This document shows positions 12,450 to 24,904 of a stretch of DNA of 64,000 nucleotides, one piece after another. The stretch comes from Bretschneidera sinensis (taxonomy: Eukaryota > Streptophyta > Magnoliopsida > Brassicales > Akaniaceae), in contig CM043698.1 in the NCBI GenBank assembly GCA_023935145.1, positions 74,860,001 to 74,924,000 of the forward strand, read 5' to 3'. The notes under the pieces were generated by a model that had not been told where the DNA came from, ran no database searches, and was given only the letters and a program-made list of their open reading frames with translations. The position numbers were made by a program, and so were the translations under genes. Within the stretch, counting starts at the first letter, position 1, and each line of letters begins with the position of its first letter.

Positions 12450-12603
12450 GACTTAATTGCAAATTATCCCCTAAGATTAAGCCCCCAGTCAGTTTTTAAA
12501 CAAAGCAATTTAAACCATGTGTTTTACATTTTAGAGCAATTCATCCCCTGATGTTAACGGCCATCTAAATTAGTGCCAGCTCACCACCACATCAGCTGCA
12601 TGT
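12450..12603 (+). repeat. MULE terminal inverted repeat, left
   Basis: Matches the reverse complement of 54685-54846. Strongest shared block: AATTTAAACCATGTGTTTTA, then CATTTTAGAGCAATTCATCC, then GTTAACG.CC and CCACATCAGCT. The adjacent 12440-12449 is the target duplication. Confidence 0.9.
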
Positions 12604-12653
12604 AGTGAAGTCACTTGCCACATCATCACTTGACTACATTTTTCATTTCATTT

Positions 12654-13018
12654 CTCGCCATTTCTTGCCAATTCAATCAACAGCTCTAACGCCTGATGGG
12701 TTGTTGCTTCCTGCCCTGAATTCAACGCCTTGATCAAATTCCGATATATTGAACCAATCGTGAGAAAATCAAGAGAGCGGATTCTTGGAGATCGAGATTA
12801 TCTACGGTGATGCATTGGAACATGAAAGGGAGCTTTGGCTAACCGCCATCTGGCAGTATCAAGGAGACAAGCTCCGAAATTGTGTCGCATAGCTTCTTGG
12901 AGATGGATTTCGTGGCTTCATGTTGCAGAGAGGCCAAGAGAAGAGATTTGAGAGTGAACCGAGTTGATTCAGCGAGCCGAGGGTAGAGGAAGGACGAGTT
13001 ATTCACTGAACGAGTCAA
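12654..13018 (-). pseudogene. Importin-5-like (IMB3/KETCH1 type) gene fragment carried by the MULE
   Basis: On the minus strand the frame from 13018 reads SSFLYPRLAESTRFTLKSLL, then SISKKLCDTISELVSLILPD, a stop, then LPFMFQCITVDNLDLQESAL and IFSRLVQYI. After a frameshift it reads ALNSGQEATTHQALELLIEL. These match the N-terminal HEAT repeats of plant importin-5-type karyopherins (nuclear import receptors), as I remember that family. About 75-80 residues between the QYIG block and the ALNSGQEA block are absent, so two separate stretches are fused. It lacks start and end and cannot make an importin. Its place between the transposase 3' end and the terminal repeat suggests capture by the MULE. 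Confidence 0.8.
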
Positions 13019-13783
13019 CTCTGGTCTGCTTTGCTTTACGATTCCACTAAGTTAAAGCGCACTTGTGGCTGGTCCCTCTCCAAAATACAATAAACTTTTT
13101 CACTTTTTCTTTTTTTAGTATTTTAATTAATTTGAAAGTTTTTTTTTGAACAATAAGAAAATTATTCTTTAATGTTAAGAAATAACATTTCAAAATTACA
13201 AGCGTGGACAACACAACACCATTTTCATCCATATGATTCCCTAAATCAGTTTACATAATTTCTTTACAAATGACATAATGGCAAAAAACAATTATCTCAC
13301 ATTCATCAAAATGAGGGGACCATCTGGATGAAATTATGCGTAAAAAAACCACCTCACAATCATCAATCCATTTGTAAAGAAATTGTAGCAACATGCAGTA
13401 CTCAAAATGCCAACTTCAAAGACTGCACGTACAGAACAAATTTGCATGACATATCGCACCAAAGCATCACATATTCAAAACAGTATGCGCGTCTGCAAAC
13501 AGGAATTAATATCTCAACAGAAATTACATAGGAGTATAAATTTAATAACACGTAAAACATCCCAGAAACTCATATAAATTCGTTATTTTGTTTGCAGAAC
13601 TCCAAACACCACAAAAAACCGTGCATTGGTTACTCAAGAAATTTCCATTACAAAAGGAAACGGTCACTCAAGATGTGTCTGTGGGTGGTTGTTTGTTTGG
13701 TGGTTGTCTTGTCGATGGTTTCCATGGTTCTTGTTGCTTGGTGGTCGTGGCTACCTTGGTGGTTGTTGCTGTCTTGGTAATGG
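13019..13783 (-). other. MULE 3' part: probable transposase tail and 3' untranslated region
   Basis: On the minus strand 13783-13590 continues the low-complexity Pro/Gln/Asn/His-rich tail that follows the zinc knuckle at 22670-22787, with stops. 13589-13019 has no recognisable coding. Frames on the plus strand here (13588-13788) are shadows rich in Val/Cys. Confidence 0.5.
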
Positions 13784-15903
13784 TGTAACGATCCATCACG
13801 GGTTGGCTACCCCGAGACAATATCATTACATTTTGAAAATCTCAGCACGACACAGATATGTAACAATAAAAATAATACTAATATAAATTTTTACATCAAT
13901 TTTCAATCCTCAACAGGGGAGATACATCATTCTGATCTTGACTTAAACATTATATACAACGTAAAATATATGAATATTTACAAATAAATTTTTATTTTGT
14001 TTTTTCATTAGTCTAAGGATGTGGACACGTACGTGGCTTACAGATAATGATTTCGTTTGAACCTCAACTCACCAAACTATTTGTCATGCCTGCTACCTGA
14101 AATCATTGTATAATGAGGGGTGAGCTTCACAAGCTCAGTGAATTAAATTTACTAGAAGTACTCAATTTGCATAAATGGTCTTTTAATATTAAATCAATTA
14201 TATTTCACATAACTTGATAATAGCATTCTACTATCACTACACATATCATAAGTCTCACTCTCTATCAATCTCTTCTTCTTATATATTGGTTCTCCTTAAG
14301 ACCATCAATTATCTCATAACTACCTCGTAATGAGGTTTACAGAATAAAGTCTACCATTTAGATGGTTCTTATCTTATCATACTTTTATGTTTCTTTCTCA
14401 CCATAACTGTCTCTCTGTGAAACTCATTAACCTATAAATAAAATTCACAATAACAAACAACACTTCAACATTTCAGTAATGCAATAAATATTTAAAACAG
14501 ATGCAATGCATGAATTATTATTAGAGAACATCTTCTCACATGTCGACATGTTTTTATCTTAGACCGGCCCCCTCCTGGTTCTTTTATTTCCATCATATAC
14601 CGGTTGTCACGGTTTTATTTTATTTCCAGCATATACCGACTGTCATGGTTTTTTTAATTAGACTGGCCCCCTCCCGGTTCTTTTATTTAATGCATATGCA
14701 TATGAACAATGATATGAAATATACATATGAACAATAACATAAAAACAAACATGAATTCAAATATTTAAATTGTCTATCCTGATTATTCTCAAATTATTAT
14801 TGAAAGAAATTCCACTAAACTCCTCTCCTCCTAAATTACATCAAATCATCCATCACAGCTTGTCAAGATCCACTAAATTTCATCTCCTCATAATTCGTAT
14901 CAAAACATCAATCATAGCTCATCAAGAATTTCACTTATCGTTTTTTTTTATTAAATCAACTTATTATTCCAAAAATACTATTTTTCACATAATAATTTTC
15001 TACATGTCCAAAATTCCTATCATACATATCAATCAATTTTTCATCTATCACCAAAGCCTAAGCTAATAATTTATTTTAATAGTATCGCCAGATATTTCAT
15101 TTTTATCTAGATTACTTAAAGTAAATCTTACTCACCACGTAGCACTTAGAGCTACCCATGGATCACTTCCTTGCTTTTCCTGCTCCTCTCAGAAATTTTC
15201 CCTGGTTGCTGACCTTCAACACCTGATATAATATTTATATTAAAATTTCTAATTTTTTTCTTCAATTCTTCCATAATTCACATCCTTTGAAAATTCTCAC
15301 TTTGAATTCTGGGAAATTTCATGTATGCTAAAAAGTCAAATATAAACTTCACGTTATTACCTTCTGTTTGTTCTTAGCCCTTCTCGTGATTCTCTATAAA
15401 ATTCTCCCGTAAACACATTCAAAATTTTGCTCTTTTAACTTTTTTTTTGGTCTCCAAGTGTCTAAAGAAATCGAGTAATTGAAGGAAAACTAAACGAGAT
15501 TTGTAAGTAATAATATAAATTATGTGTGTGTATATATATATACATAGAAAAAATTGTTGAAGATGGCAGCCCCACCTTTTTTGGCATTCTCAGCAGCTTC
15601 CCCCCAAATGCTCCACGAAATGAAAACGTGTAAGACATGCAAATCCTTTAATTTTCCTACTGCCATGTTTCCCCCCCTTTTTTTAAGAGAAAAAAAATCT
15701 TTTTTTTTTCTTTTTCCTTTCCTTTATACTGTTCACGATTTTTTTTTCATTTTCTTTATAACTACGCCTCCACGCGTCCATTTTTTTTTCAAAAGAATTA
15801 TTTTATTCAATACTAAATCCTTCGCATATATATATTATTTTAATTTCATGTCATATTTATTAAATTACTTCTTTACCTTTACTTTTCGATTACGAGTATT
15901 ACA
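13784..15903 (-). repeat. Element C 3' LTR (left copy)
   Basis: Pairs with 20221-22433. It has about two minisatellite units (14585-14650) against about four in the other copy, one reason for the length difference. T-rich runs are numerous near 15660-15800. Apparent reading frames here (for example 15554-15970) are low-complexity and not credible. Confidence 0.93.
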
Positions 15904-18900
15904 AATCTACCCACCTTATAAAAATTTCGTCCCCGAAATTTCCTTACTTATACTCCAAAAACAAATGTGAATAATATTTCTTCACAATTGTCTCACGCTT
16001 TCACGTAATCTCTTCAACATCCTTATTCCGCCACATAACTTAAACTAATGAAATTATTTTTATTACACAAGACTTGTTCTTTTCTGTCTAAATTTCTCAT
16101 TAGTACTTATATATAAGCACAATCTTTCTGAATTTCTATAGCTTAGCTCGAAATATTATAAGATTTATCAAGTAAGTGCTTTCGCAAACGTGAAACGTGG
16201 AATAAGTTATGTCACTACTTCAACTTTGGAGGCAAAACCAGGCTATTCACAACTAGCCCAACTTTCTCAATAACCTCATAGGGTCCCACTTACCTCAGAC
16301 TCAACTTTCATTTCTTTTTTATCCTCAACAGACCTTTTCATGGAGATATTTTTAATTACACCCAATCACCTACTTGAAATTCAAGAGATCTTCTTTTATT
16401 ATCAGCATAGCTATTCTGTCTACTCTGTGTTTCTTTACGGTTCTCTTTATCCAGTTTGATTCTATCAGTTATTAACTCAATAATTAATGAACCAGATATA
16501 TTTCTCTCTCCCATTTCTTCCCAACATATAGGAGTTCTACACCTCCTACCATGCAATGTCTCAATCGGTGACATCCCAATACTAGTTTGATACTGATTAT
16601 TATAAGCAATTTCAATCGATGGCATGTAAGCATCCCAACTTACTGAGAAACTCATCACATTTGCCCTTAACATATCTTCTAGCACTTCAATAATCCTTTC
16701 TGTCTTAGCATGAAAAATTATATTAAATTGTAACTATGTACCCATAGCTTTCTGAAAGCCTCTCCAAAACTAAGATGTAAATCTAGCATCTCTATTTGAC
16801 ACTATGCTTAATGGTGCTCCATACAACCTCACAATCTCAGCTACATCATTCTTCAATCTTGACCACCAGAAATTCTATCTCAAGCCTCTATATAACTTAT
16901 TGTTACTTTGTTGCATCGAATCTATATCATCCTATGCTTTTCTTATTATCTCGTTTCTCAACTCTGCATCATTGGGAACACAATTTCCATGTTCCAATAC
17001 CAAAATACCCTCATTTCAAATTTTGAACTCAAAATACTTTCTAGTAAACACTCAATGCTTAATCTTTTCTATCTCTTCATCTCAACCTTGCATCTCTAAA
17101 ATATTTTACTATGGATGACTGTACAACCATATTCGTTAACCATGATCCTCTGTCATTGATATTCAACTCCATTCTTATCTCTTTTAAATCTATCATCAAT
17201 TTCACATCAGGACTCTTAATAGCAGTTAACCTTCTTGTAGACTTCTACTTAATGCATCAGCTACCATCTTCGCCTTTTTCTAGATGATAGTGAATTGTAC
17301 AATCATAGTCACTAATCAACTCCATCCACCATCTTTGCCTCAAATTCAACTCTCTCTAGGTAGGTAAGTATGTCAAACTCTTATGATCAGTGAATATCTC
17401 ATAAGTGGCTCAATATAAATGATGTCTCCAATCTTTAAAGTAAACACTATGGCAGCCAACTTTAAGCTATAAATGGGTAATTTCTATCATGATTCTTTAA
17501 TCTCCTAGAAGTATAGGCCATAGTTTTCCCATGTTACACACATCCCAACCATTGATGCGACGCACTATACACCACAAATCTTTCATCACCAGAAAGAAAT
17601 ACCAATATTGGAACTGTAGTCAATTTCTTCTTTAGTAATTGAAAATTTTTCTCACACTTCCCAGACCATAGAAATCTCACCTCCTTCCTGGTCAGTCTAG
17701 TCAATGGTCCAGCAATCAAAGATTTTTTTTGGATAAATCACCTATAATAACCAGCCAAAAAGCTTATAATTTCAGTTACACTCGTGGGTCTTTCCTAATT
17801 CAACATTGCTTTTACTTTCTGTGGGTCAACTACTATCCCCTCGCCCATCACAACATGCCCCAAGAAAGATATTTCACTCAATCAAAACTCACACTTAGAG
17901 AACTTTGCATATAATTTCTCTCTCATCAAAATCTCCAACACTATCTCCAAATGTTGCATATGCTCCTATTTATTCTTGGAATATACCAAAATGTCATCAA
18001 TAAATATAATCACAAATCTGTCCAAGAATGGTTTAAACACTTGATCCATAAGGTCCATAAATGTTGCAGGAGCATTAGTCAACCTAAATGGCATCACTAG
18101 GAACTCATGATGGCCATAACGTGTCTTAAAAGCAGTCTTAGGCACGTCCATTTCCTTTATCCTCAATTGATGATAAACCGATCTCAGGTCTATCTTAGAA
18201 AATACTCTGGCTCCCTGTAATTGCTCGAATAAATCATCTAACCTGGGAAAAGGATATCTATTCTTCATGGTGATCTTATTCAACTGTCTATAATCAATAC
18301 ACAACCTCGTTGTCCCATCCTTCTACTTGACAAAAAACAAAGGGGCTCCCCAGGGTGACATACTAGGTCGAATAAACTGTTTATCTAGCAACTCTTGAAG
18401 CTCAACTTTCAACTCTCTCAATTCAGCTTGCATTATTCTATAGGATATTATAGATATGTGTGTTGAACTTAAAATCACATCTATAGAAAACTAAATCTCC
18501 TTACTGGGGGACAATCTGGACAACTCTCCACAAAACACATCATGAAAATCTTTCGCTACCAAGATTTCTTCTAAATTTCTATTTTCCTTTTTAGAATCCA
18601 TTATGTATGCCAAATACTCCTCACAACCCTTCTTCAACCATCTCCTATTGGTCAGAACAAAATAACATAGTGCGAGAGTATCTTATGTTCTCCCTAAAAG
18701 TTAAACTCCTCATGTCCATATCTTAAACATTACATTCTTTCTGGAATAATCAACCCAAACATAATACGTCGGCAACTAATTTTTTCCCAAAATCAAATGA
18801 AGATCCATCATACTCAAAGGTAATAAATCAACTTCATATGGATACTGGATGCAAAAGAATGAACTGCACCAGGATTAACCAACATTGATATGTCCACATT

Positions 18901-20204
18901 TTCTATATACAAAGCACCTCAAATTTTTGACAATTCTAGGATAAATATCTTATCTGAATATATCTATAACAAACTTCTGTCTTTCAATCATACATCAGAT
19001 TACCACTTCCTCTTGGTGGCATACTTACTTTCTCTGCTATAACTCCCAGTTCCAATAAACTGTCTCTCAAATCTAAGGGTCTTACCAATAGTATTCCAAG
19101 CTACAGAAGTAACATATCCTGCTTGCTTCTGACTCTGTACTTTAGTTCCCTGTGACAAGGAATGTCTCCTCTAGGTGATCTCTTACCTTGCACACTCATT
19201 CTGATACCACCTTTGGGTTCCTCAAATCTAGACTTCTTCCACCAATTCCTCCTTCCTCTAAATTCTATCACATCCTTCTCAATCTGAAGTGCGATATCCA
19301 CCAACCTGACATAATTCATATGCCTCATGTAAGATAGTTTCGATCAAATCTTAAAACATAGTTCATCTTTAAACCTCTTACACTTCTTTTCCTTTAGGTC
19401 TACCATTTCCGGTACAACCATTGACAAGACCACAAATTTGCTATCATACTGAGCCACAGTCAACATATTTGTCTCAAATAAATAAAATCTCTATCTTATT
19501 GGGCTCTAAAGGTCTAAGGAAAGTATTTATCAAGGAAAACCTCTTTAAATCTATCAACATCTTCACTTACCCTGGGAAGAGTATCCTCTCATCATTCTAA
19601 AGCTTCTCCTTCTAACTCAAATGAAGCAAAGACAACCATTTGCCTGTCAGTTATTAGTAAAATACCAAATAATATCTCTACTTGTTTCTCCCAAAACTCA
19701 GGTTTAAAAGGATTTATAGATCCTTTAAACAACAAGGCATTCGACTTAATATATCTAACGAAACAATCTCTCTACATCTCGTGCATAAACTCACTTTTCC
19801 ACTTTTGAACATTTACCATTACAGAATTTACAACAACCTCAGGCACTGCTCTAGCCTGTTCATCAAGTCTATGTTATAGGCTATCAACTCTATCATTTGT
19901 TACATTTATTTTCTCAAGAGCATGTGTAAGGGCTTAATTTAGCTAATCTCTTTCAACTTCAGATTCTCTCATACCTTTACTAGTACAAATTGTATAGTCA
20001 ACACGTTCCTTTCTAGGAACCACAGATTCAGACTCAACCTCGACTTATCAAAATATTGGGGGCCTACCATGCCCTCTTAAATCAAACAACTCTAACTCGA
20101 GCTCTAGTACGTCCATGTGTCATCCTCAGACTATTAAAATATAATTTATTTTAATCTTCCACTTTCTTACTTTTTATGCAGTCTACAGAATCATAAAACC
20201 TAAT
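15904..20204 (-). pseudogene. Element C gag-pol remnant (gag, RT, RNase H, integrase)
   Basis: Read on the minus strand. Gag-like block at 19101-19328 (MRHMNYVRLVDIALQIEKDV). RT at 17966-18304 with [26 protein letters not shown], the FIDD active site in [12 protein letters not shown], and [12 protein letters not shown]. RNase H start at 17534-17719 (KNFQLLKKKL...FVVYSASH, where the usual SDASH has lost its D). Integrase end at 16356-16685 (IAYNNQYQTSIGMSPIETLH, GRRCRTPICW). A GPYEVIEKVG block and a degraded VLWRN-like tail follow at about 15910-16350, as in Gypsy elements with a C-terminal integrase extension. The frame is broken many times. The GMSP..ALYGRRCRTP type of integrase end differs from the Athila type in A and B, so C is another lineage. 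Confidence 0.88.
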
Positions 20205-20216
20205 GCTCTGATACAA
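20205..20216 (-). other. Element C primer-binding site (initiator Met tRNA type)
   Basis: The minus strand reads TTGTATCAGAGC four bases after the end of the 5' LTR, one mismatch from TGGTATCAGAGC, the complement of the plant initiator tRNA-Met 3' end. Confidence 0.85.
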
Positions 20217-20220
20217 AAAT

Positions 20221-22433
20221 TGTAACGACCCATTTTGGGTTGGCCACCCCTGAAATGGTGTCATCACATTTTGAAAATCCCAGCACGACACATATATGCA
20301 ACAATAAAAATAATACTAACAAAATTTTTTACATCAATCCTCAACCCTCAACATGGGAGATACATCATTCTGATCTTGACTTAAACATTATATATAATGT
20401 AAAATGCATGAATATTTACAAATAAATTTTTATTTTATTTTTTCATTAGTTTGAGGATGTGGACACGTACGTGGCTTACAGATAATGATTTCTTCTGAAC
20501 CTCAACTCACCAAACTATTTGTCATGTCTGCTACCTGAAATCATTTTACAATGAGGGGTGAGCTTTACAAGCTTGATGAATTAAATTTACTAGAAGTACT
20601 CAATTTGTATAAGTGGTCTTTCAATATTAAATCAATTATATCTCACATAACTTGATAATAGCATTTTATTATCACTACACATATCATAAGTCTCATTCTC
20701 TATTAATCTCTTCTTCTTATATATTGGTTCCCCTTAAGACCATCAATTATCTCATAATTACCTCGTAATGAGGTTCACAACATAAAGTCTACCATTTAGA
20801 TGGTTCTTATCTTACCATACTTCTATGTTTCTTTCTCACCATAACTGTCTCTCTGTGAGACTCATTCACCTATATATAAAATTCACAATAACAAACAACA
20901 CTTCAACATTTTAGTAATGCAATCAATATTTAAAACAGATGCAATGTATGAATTATTATTAAGGAACGTCTTCCCACATGTCGATATGTTTATATCTTAG
21001 ACTGGCCCGCTCTCATTTTCTTTTATTTCCAACATATACTGGTTGTCACGGTATTTATTTTCAGCATATACCGGCTGTCACAATTTTCATTTATTTTCAA
21101 CATATGCCGGTTGTCATGGTTTTCCTTTATTTCCAACATATATCGGTTGTCACAGTTTTTTTCAATTAGATTGGCCCCCTCCCAGTTCTTTTATTTAATG
21201 CATATGCATATGAACAATGATATGAAATATGCATATGAACAATAATATAAAAACAAACATGAATTCAAATATTTAAATTGGCTATCTTGATTATTCTCAA
21301 ATTATTATTGAAAGAAATTCCACTAAATTCCTCTCCTCATAAGTCACAACAAATCATCCATTATAGCTGTCAAGATCCACTAAATTTCATCTCCTCATAA
21401 TTTGCATCAAAACATCAACCATAGCTCATCATGAATTTCACTTATCACTTTTATTCTTAAATCAACTTATTATTCCAAAAATATTATTTCTCACATAACA
21501 ATTTTCTACGTGTCCAAAATTCCTATCATACCTATCAATCAATTTTTAATCTACCACCAAAGCCTAAGCTAATAATTTATTTTAATATTATCACAAGATA
21601 TTTCATTTTTATTTAGATTACTTAAAGTAAATCTAACTCACCATGTAGCCCTAAGAGCTACCCATGGATCACCTCCTTGCTTTTCCTACTCCTCTCAGAA
21701 ATTTCCCCTAGTTGTTGACCGTCAACACTTGATATAATATTTATATTAAAATTTCTAATTTTTTTCTTCAATTCTTCCATAATTCACACCCTTTGAAAAT
21801 TTCCACTTTGAATTCTTGAAAATTTCATGTATGCTAAAAATTCAAAAATAAACTTCACGTTATTACCTTATGTTTTTTTCTTAGTGCTTCCTGTGATTCT
21901 CTATAAAATTCTCTCGTAAACCCCTTCGAAATTTTGCTCTTTCAACCGTTCTTTCGGTCCCCAAGTGCTTAAAGAAATCGAGTAATTGAAGGAAAACCAA
22001 ACGGGATTTGGTAAGTAATAATATAAATTACGTATATATATATAGAAAAAATTGTTGAAGATGGCAGCCCCACTTTTTTTTTTTGCATTCTCAGTATCTT
22101 CCCTAAAATGCTCCGCGAAATGAAAACGTGTAAGACATAACAAATCCTTCAAGTTTCACTTGGCAGCAGGTGTTGCCACCTACTGCCACGTTTTCCCATT
22201 TTTTTTAAGAGAAAAAAGAGATTTTTCTTTTTCTTTTTCTTTTTCCTTTCCTTTATACTGTTCACAATTTTTTTTTTCATTTTCTTTGTAACTACGCCTC
22301 CACGCGTCCAGTTTTTTTTTTCAATAGAATTATTTTATTCAATACTAAATCCTTCGCATATATATTATTTTAATTTTATGTCATATTTATCAAATTACTT
22401 CTTTACCCTTACCTTTCAATTATGGGTATTACA
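20221..22433 (-). repeat. Element C 5' LTR (right copy)
   Basis: Pairs with 13784-15903; same termini. It includes a four-unit minisatellite at about 21020-21160. A TSD copy follows at 22434-22438. Confidence 0.93.
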
Positions 22434-22438
22434 AATGG

Positions 22439-22787
22439 CCTCATTACTGGTTAGCTAGAAGAAGTTTGCAATGGCGGTGGCTACCTACAATTTGACTGCC
22501 TTGGTTGTAGCTGACTAGAAGACCTCGCATTGCTTGTGTTGCTCCCTGCACAACAACAAAAACCAATATATTTAGCTAAAAAAAAGACAGACTATAAAAT
22601 GTATTCATCCTACAAGATATTTATTTAGGTTAGCATACCTGTGAAGGGATGTTATGTTCCTTAACCCTAAAACCCATAAATTTTGAAGTACTACTTGTCT
22701 AATTGCCACCACTTTACCTTGCAGGACCCTTACAACCCTTTCTATTATGTCCAAGGCCACCACACTTCCCACATTCAAGTTTGTAAC
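22439..22787 (-). pseudogene. MULE transposase zinc-knuckle exon (3' end segment)
   Basis: The minus strand reads KLECGKCGGLGHNRKGCKGP, a CX2CX4HX4C zinc knuckle as found near the C terminus of plant MULE transposases, then ARQSGGN and a stop. A GTATGC...TGTGCAG interval at about 22640-22557 looks like an intron, after which comes an Asn/Ser/Gln-rich tail. This segment is separated from the rest of the transposase gene (51382 onward) by the Copia D insertion. The two sides of D join through the GTAAC duplication. Confidence 0.85.
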
Positions 22788-23253
22788 TGTTGACCCTCAC
22801 TGATATTTTAATGATGATAAAACACAACTCTAAATTATACTAATAGATCTATCTAAGTGTATTAAGCGATAAAAACATATAGCCAAGAATCAAGGTGCAA
22901 GAACTCAACCCGAGTCAAACACTAAGTCAAAGACAGAAGATCTAGTATAGGTACAAGGTATTGAATCAAGTTGTAAATCTCACTGGTTCAGGTAACAAGC
23001 TTGTCTAATGGCTCCTTTTGAAAAAGTGTTTAAACAAAACTATTCATCCGAATGTTTATAAGTCAAAAACAATTCAAAGAATGAAAAACTGGGTTGAAAG
23101 GCAACCCAGTCAACTGGCACTGGTACATATACCAGAAGACTGGTGTTTTGGGCAGTGTGTCCCCAGTCAACTGAATGCTTTATACTAGTTGACTGGTGTT
23201 TTGGACAGACTGTCCCCAGTCGACTGCTAAGAACTACCCAGTTGATTGGTACC
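22788..23253 (+). repeat. Copia D 5' LTR, first part (U3)
   Basis: Aligns with 50213-50671. It contains several CCAGTCGACTGG-type palindromes between about 23108 and 23252 and ends at the GTACC target site used by Gypsy B. The LTR continues at 41704. Confidence 0.93.
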
Positions 23254-23260
23254 TGATAAG

Positions 23261-24536
23261 TGATAGATGATTAAATAGTCATATTTAAGCCCCCTAATTT
23301 ATGCTTGTTAGACTCTTTACTTAGCTAATTATATGGATTCTACTTCATTTTCGCCTTTTATGTGTTTTTCTCAGGACTTGGACAAAAAAATAATAAATTT
23401 GAGCTTTTAGAAGAAAAAATGAAGTTCTGCCATCCAGCAAGGTGTGCTCGAGCACACCTCATTGAGATCTAGCGCACAAGGACAAGAGCGCACTTGAAGA
23501 AGGCTCGAGCGCACACCTGCACTCGAGTGCAACCCACATACGCTCGAGTGCAATTACTCCAGAGGCGGCAGAAGCCAGAATTGGAAAGAAGTTCTCTGAC
23601 TACAAATAGGAATTAGGGTTTCAGGACCTTATAAATAGCCTTGTAAAAACACATAATAGATCATCTTTTGTTCTAGACTCGAAGTAGAGAGCTTAGGAGA
23701 AGAATTGACGACTCGTCTCCCAAGTTTCTTCGGTTTTAGTTTTCTGTTTTTATTTTCATAATGTTTAGCATGTTTATTCTACTCAGCATGTGTAACTAAA
23801 CACTTATAAGGCTCGATTAAAGCCCTAGTTATGCTTTTCCACATATCTATTCATTGACTATCTTTGCTATAGCCCTGTCTGAATGTTTAACTTGATTAAT
23901 ACCTATTTGTATTTAAATTCCTTGTATATGTGTGCCTGATCAACATATGCATGTGGTATAGATAGGTTAGTCGAATCAATTTGGATGACCGAGTCCTAGG
24001 TTCGACATTAGTAACAAGGGATATCCACACCGGATTCCCGGGTTAATCAACATGGGAAACTGGGAGCAGACCAAGCCCTAGGTCCTGTGTGGTTGCCGAT
24101 CTCCATAGCCCTCATGCTCTCTTAAGGAACAACTCAGTATACACCCATGCTGAATCCCTTAAGAGAGAAAAGAGTTAAAGTATACACCATGCCTAACTCT
24201 TTACACAGGGAGATCAATAGCCTAAGGTGTGGACCAAGCCCTTAGGTTGGCAACCATTAGATATTCATGATAAAGCTAGAGCATTAAAACTTTACTTAGT
24301 GGGAAAGTATAATTAGGGTGGATATCGTAGTCCTATATTTTCATTATTGTTATTCACTCATAATCAACTATTATTTAACTTTTCAAACTTAAAGAAATTA
24401 GTCCTAGAAAGAAATTCACCAATCCCTGTGGAAATGATCTCGCACTTGCACACTATGCTACCACAAACCTTGTGCACTTGCAAGTAAAACTAGAACGATT
24501 ATTTGCCTAATTATTTAAGTAAATAAATGCTCAACA
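23261..24536 (+). repeat. Gypsy A 5' LTR
   Basis: Pairs with 30769-32028. A TATA box TTATAAATA is at 23629-23637. Upstream of it (23441-23552) lie four palindromic CTCGAG-centred motifs, including an 18-bp perfect palindrome at 23441-23458. Confidence 0.94.
23441..23552. promoter_or_regulatory. CTCGAG-palindrome cluster upstream of the Gypsy A LTR TATA box
   Basis: Sites: TGTGCTCGAGCACA (23443-23456, inside a perfect 18-bp palindrome), GGCTCGAGCGCA (from 23502), GCACTCGAGTGC (23519-23530), CGCTCGAGTGCA (23541-23552). They end about 75 bp before the TATA box at 23629. The same type of motif recurs in the leader and before the extra ORF. A promoter role is inferred from position. Confidence 0.6.
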
Positions 24537-24904
24537 AGTTTTTAGCGCCGTTGTCGAGGATTGCGCTAAATTTCTTTTTAGTATTAATTTTTCATTTAAA
24601 TATTACTATTTTTAAAATTATTATCTTATAACCCTAATTTTCTTTTTCTCTGTTTCAGGTACCCCTCTGTACCACTTGCGATCGAGCGCACCCTCCTGTG
24701 CGATCGAGTGCAATTGAGGCAGAGAGTGCTCAGAGCAGCAGTGTCTGACTACTGCACTCACATATCAGCAACAAATTCATGCACGGACGTCAGTCCAAGA
24801 ATCCAACAATCCTTCCCTTTGATTTCGAGCTTGAGAGATCTATCCGATAAAGGTTTAGGGATAACTCGAAAAAAGTGGGAGAAGGGAGTGAGAAAGAGAT
24901 ACCG
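24537..24904 (+). other. Gypsy A primer-binding site and leader
   Basis: AGTTTTTAGCGCCGTTGTCG directly after the LTR is a tRNA-Asp-type primer site with small changes. A strong pyrimidine tract ending TGTTTCAG at about 24658 could be a splice acceptor. Two motif copies follow: TGCGATCGAGCGCA (24677-24690) and TGCGATCGAGTGCA (24699-24712). Confidence 0.75.

Larger units (their letters stand above)
13784..22433 (-). mobile_element. Gypsy element C, complete but inactive, minus strand
   Basis: LTRs at 13784-15903 (2120 bp) and 20221-22433 (2213 bp), each TGTAAC..TATTACA on plus. The target duplication is AATGG at 13779-13783 and 22434-22438, perfect. The internal 4.3 kb read on the minus strand as gag, protease region, RT, RNase H, integrase. 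The primer-binding site follows the right-hand (5') LTR on the minus strand. The polypurine tract AAGGTGGGTAG lies before the left-hand (3') LTR, preceded by TTTCGGGGACGAAATTT. Family C also left a solo LTR (3405-5218) and a truncated LTR (7566-8601) in this window. It is inserted in the MULE. Confidence 0.93.

Noticed and set aside
13588..13886. Three overlapping plus-strand frames rich in Val, Cys, Trp and Gly
   Set aside because: They overlap each other in different frames, have no domain, and are shadows of a Pro/Asn/Gln/His-rich minus-strand MULE tail running into the element C LTR.
15554..15970. 138-residue plus-strand frame
   Set aside because: Poly-Phe and Lys/Phe-rich translation of T-rich LTR sequence crossing the LTR end at 15903; the homologous place in the other LTR has no matching frame.
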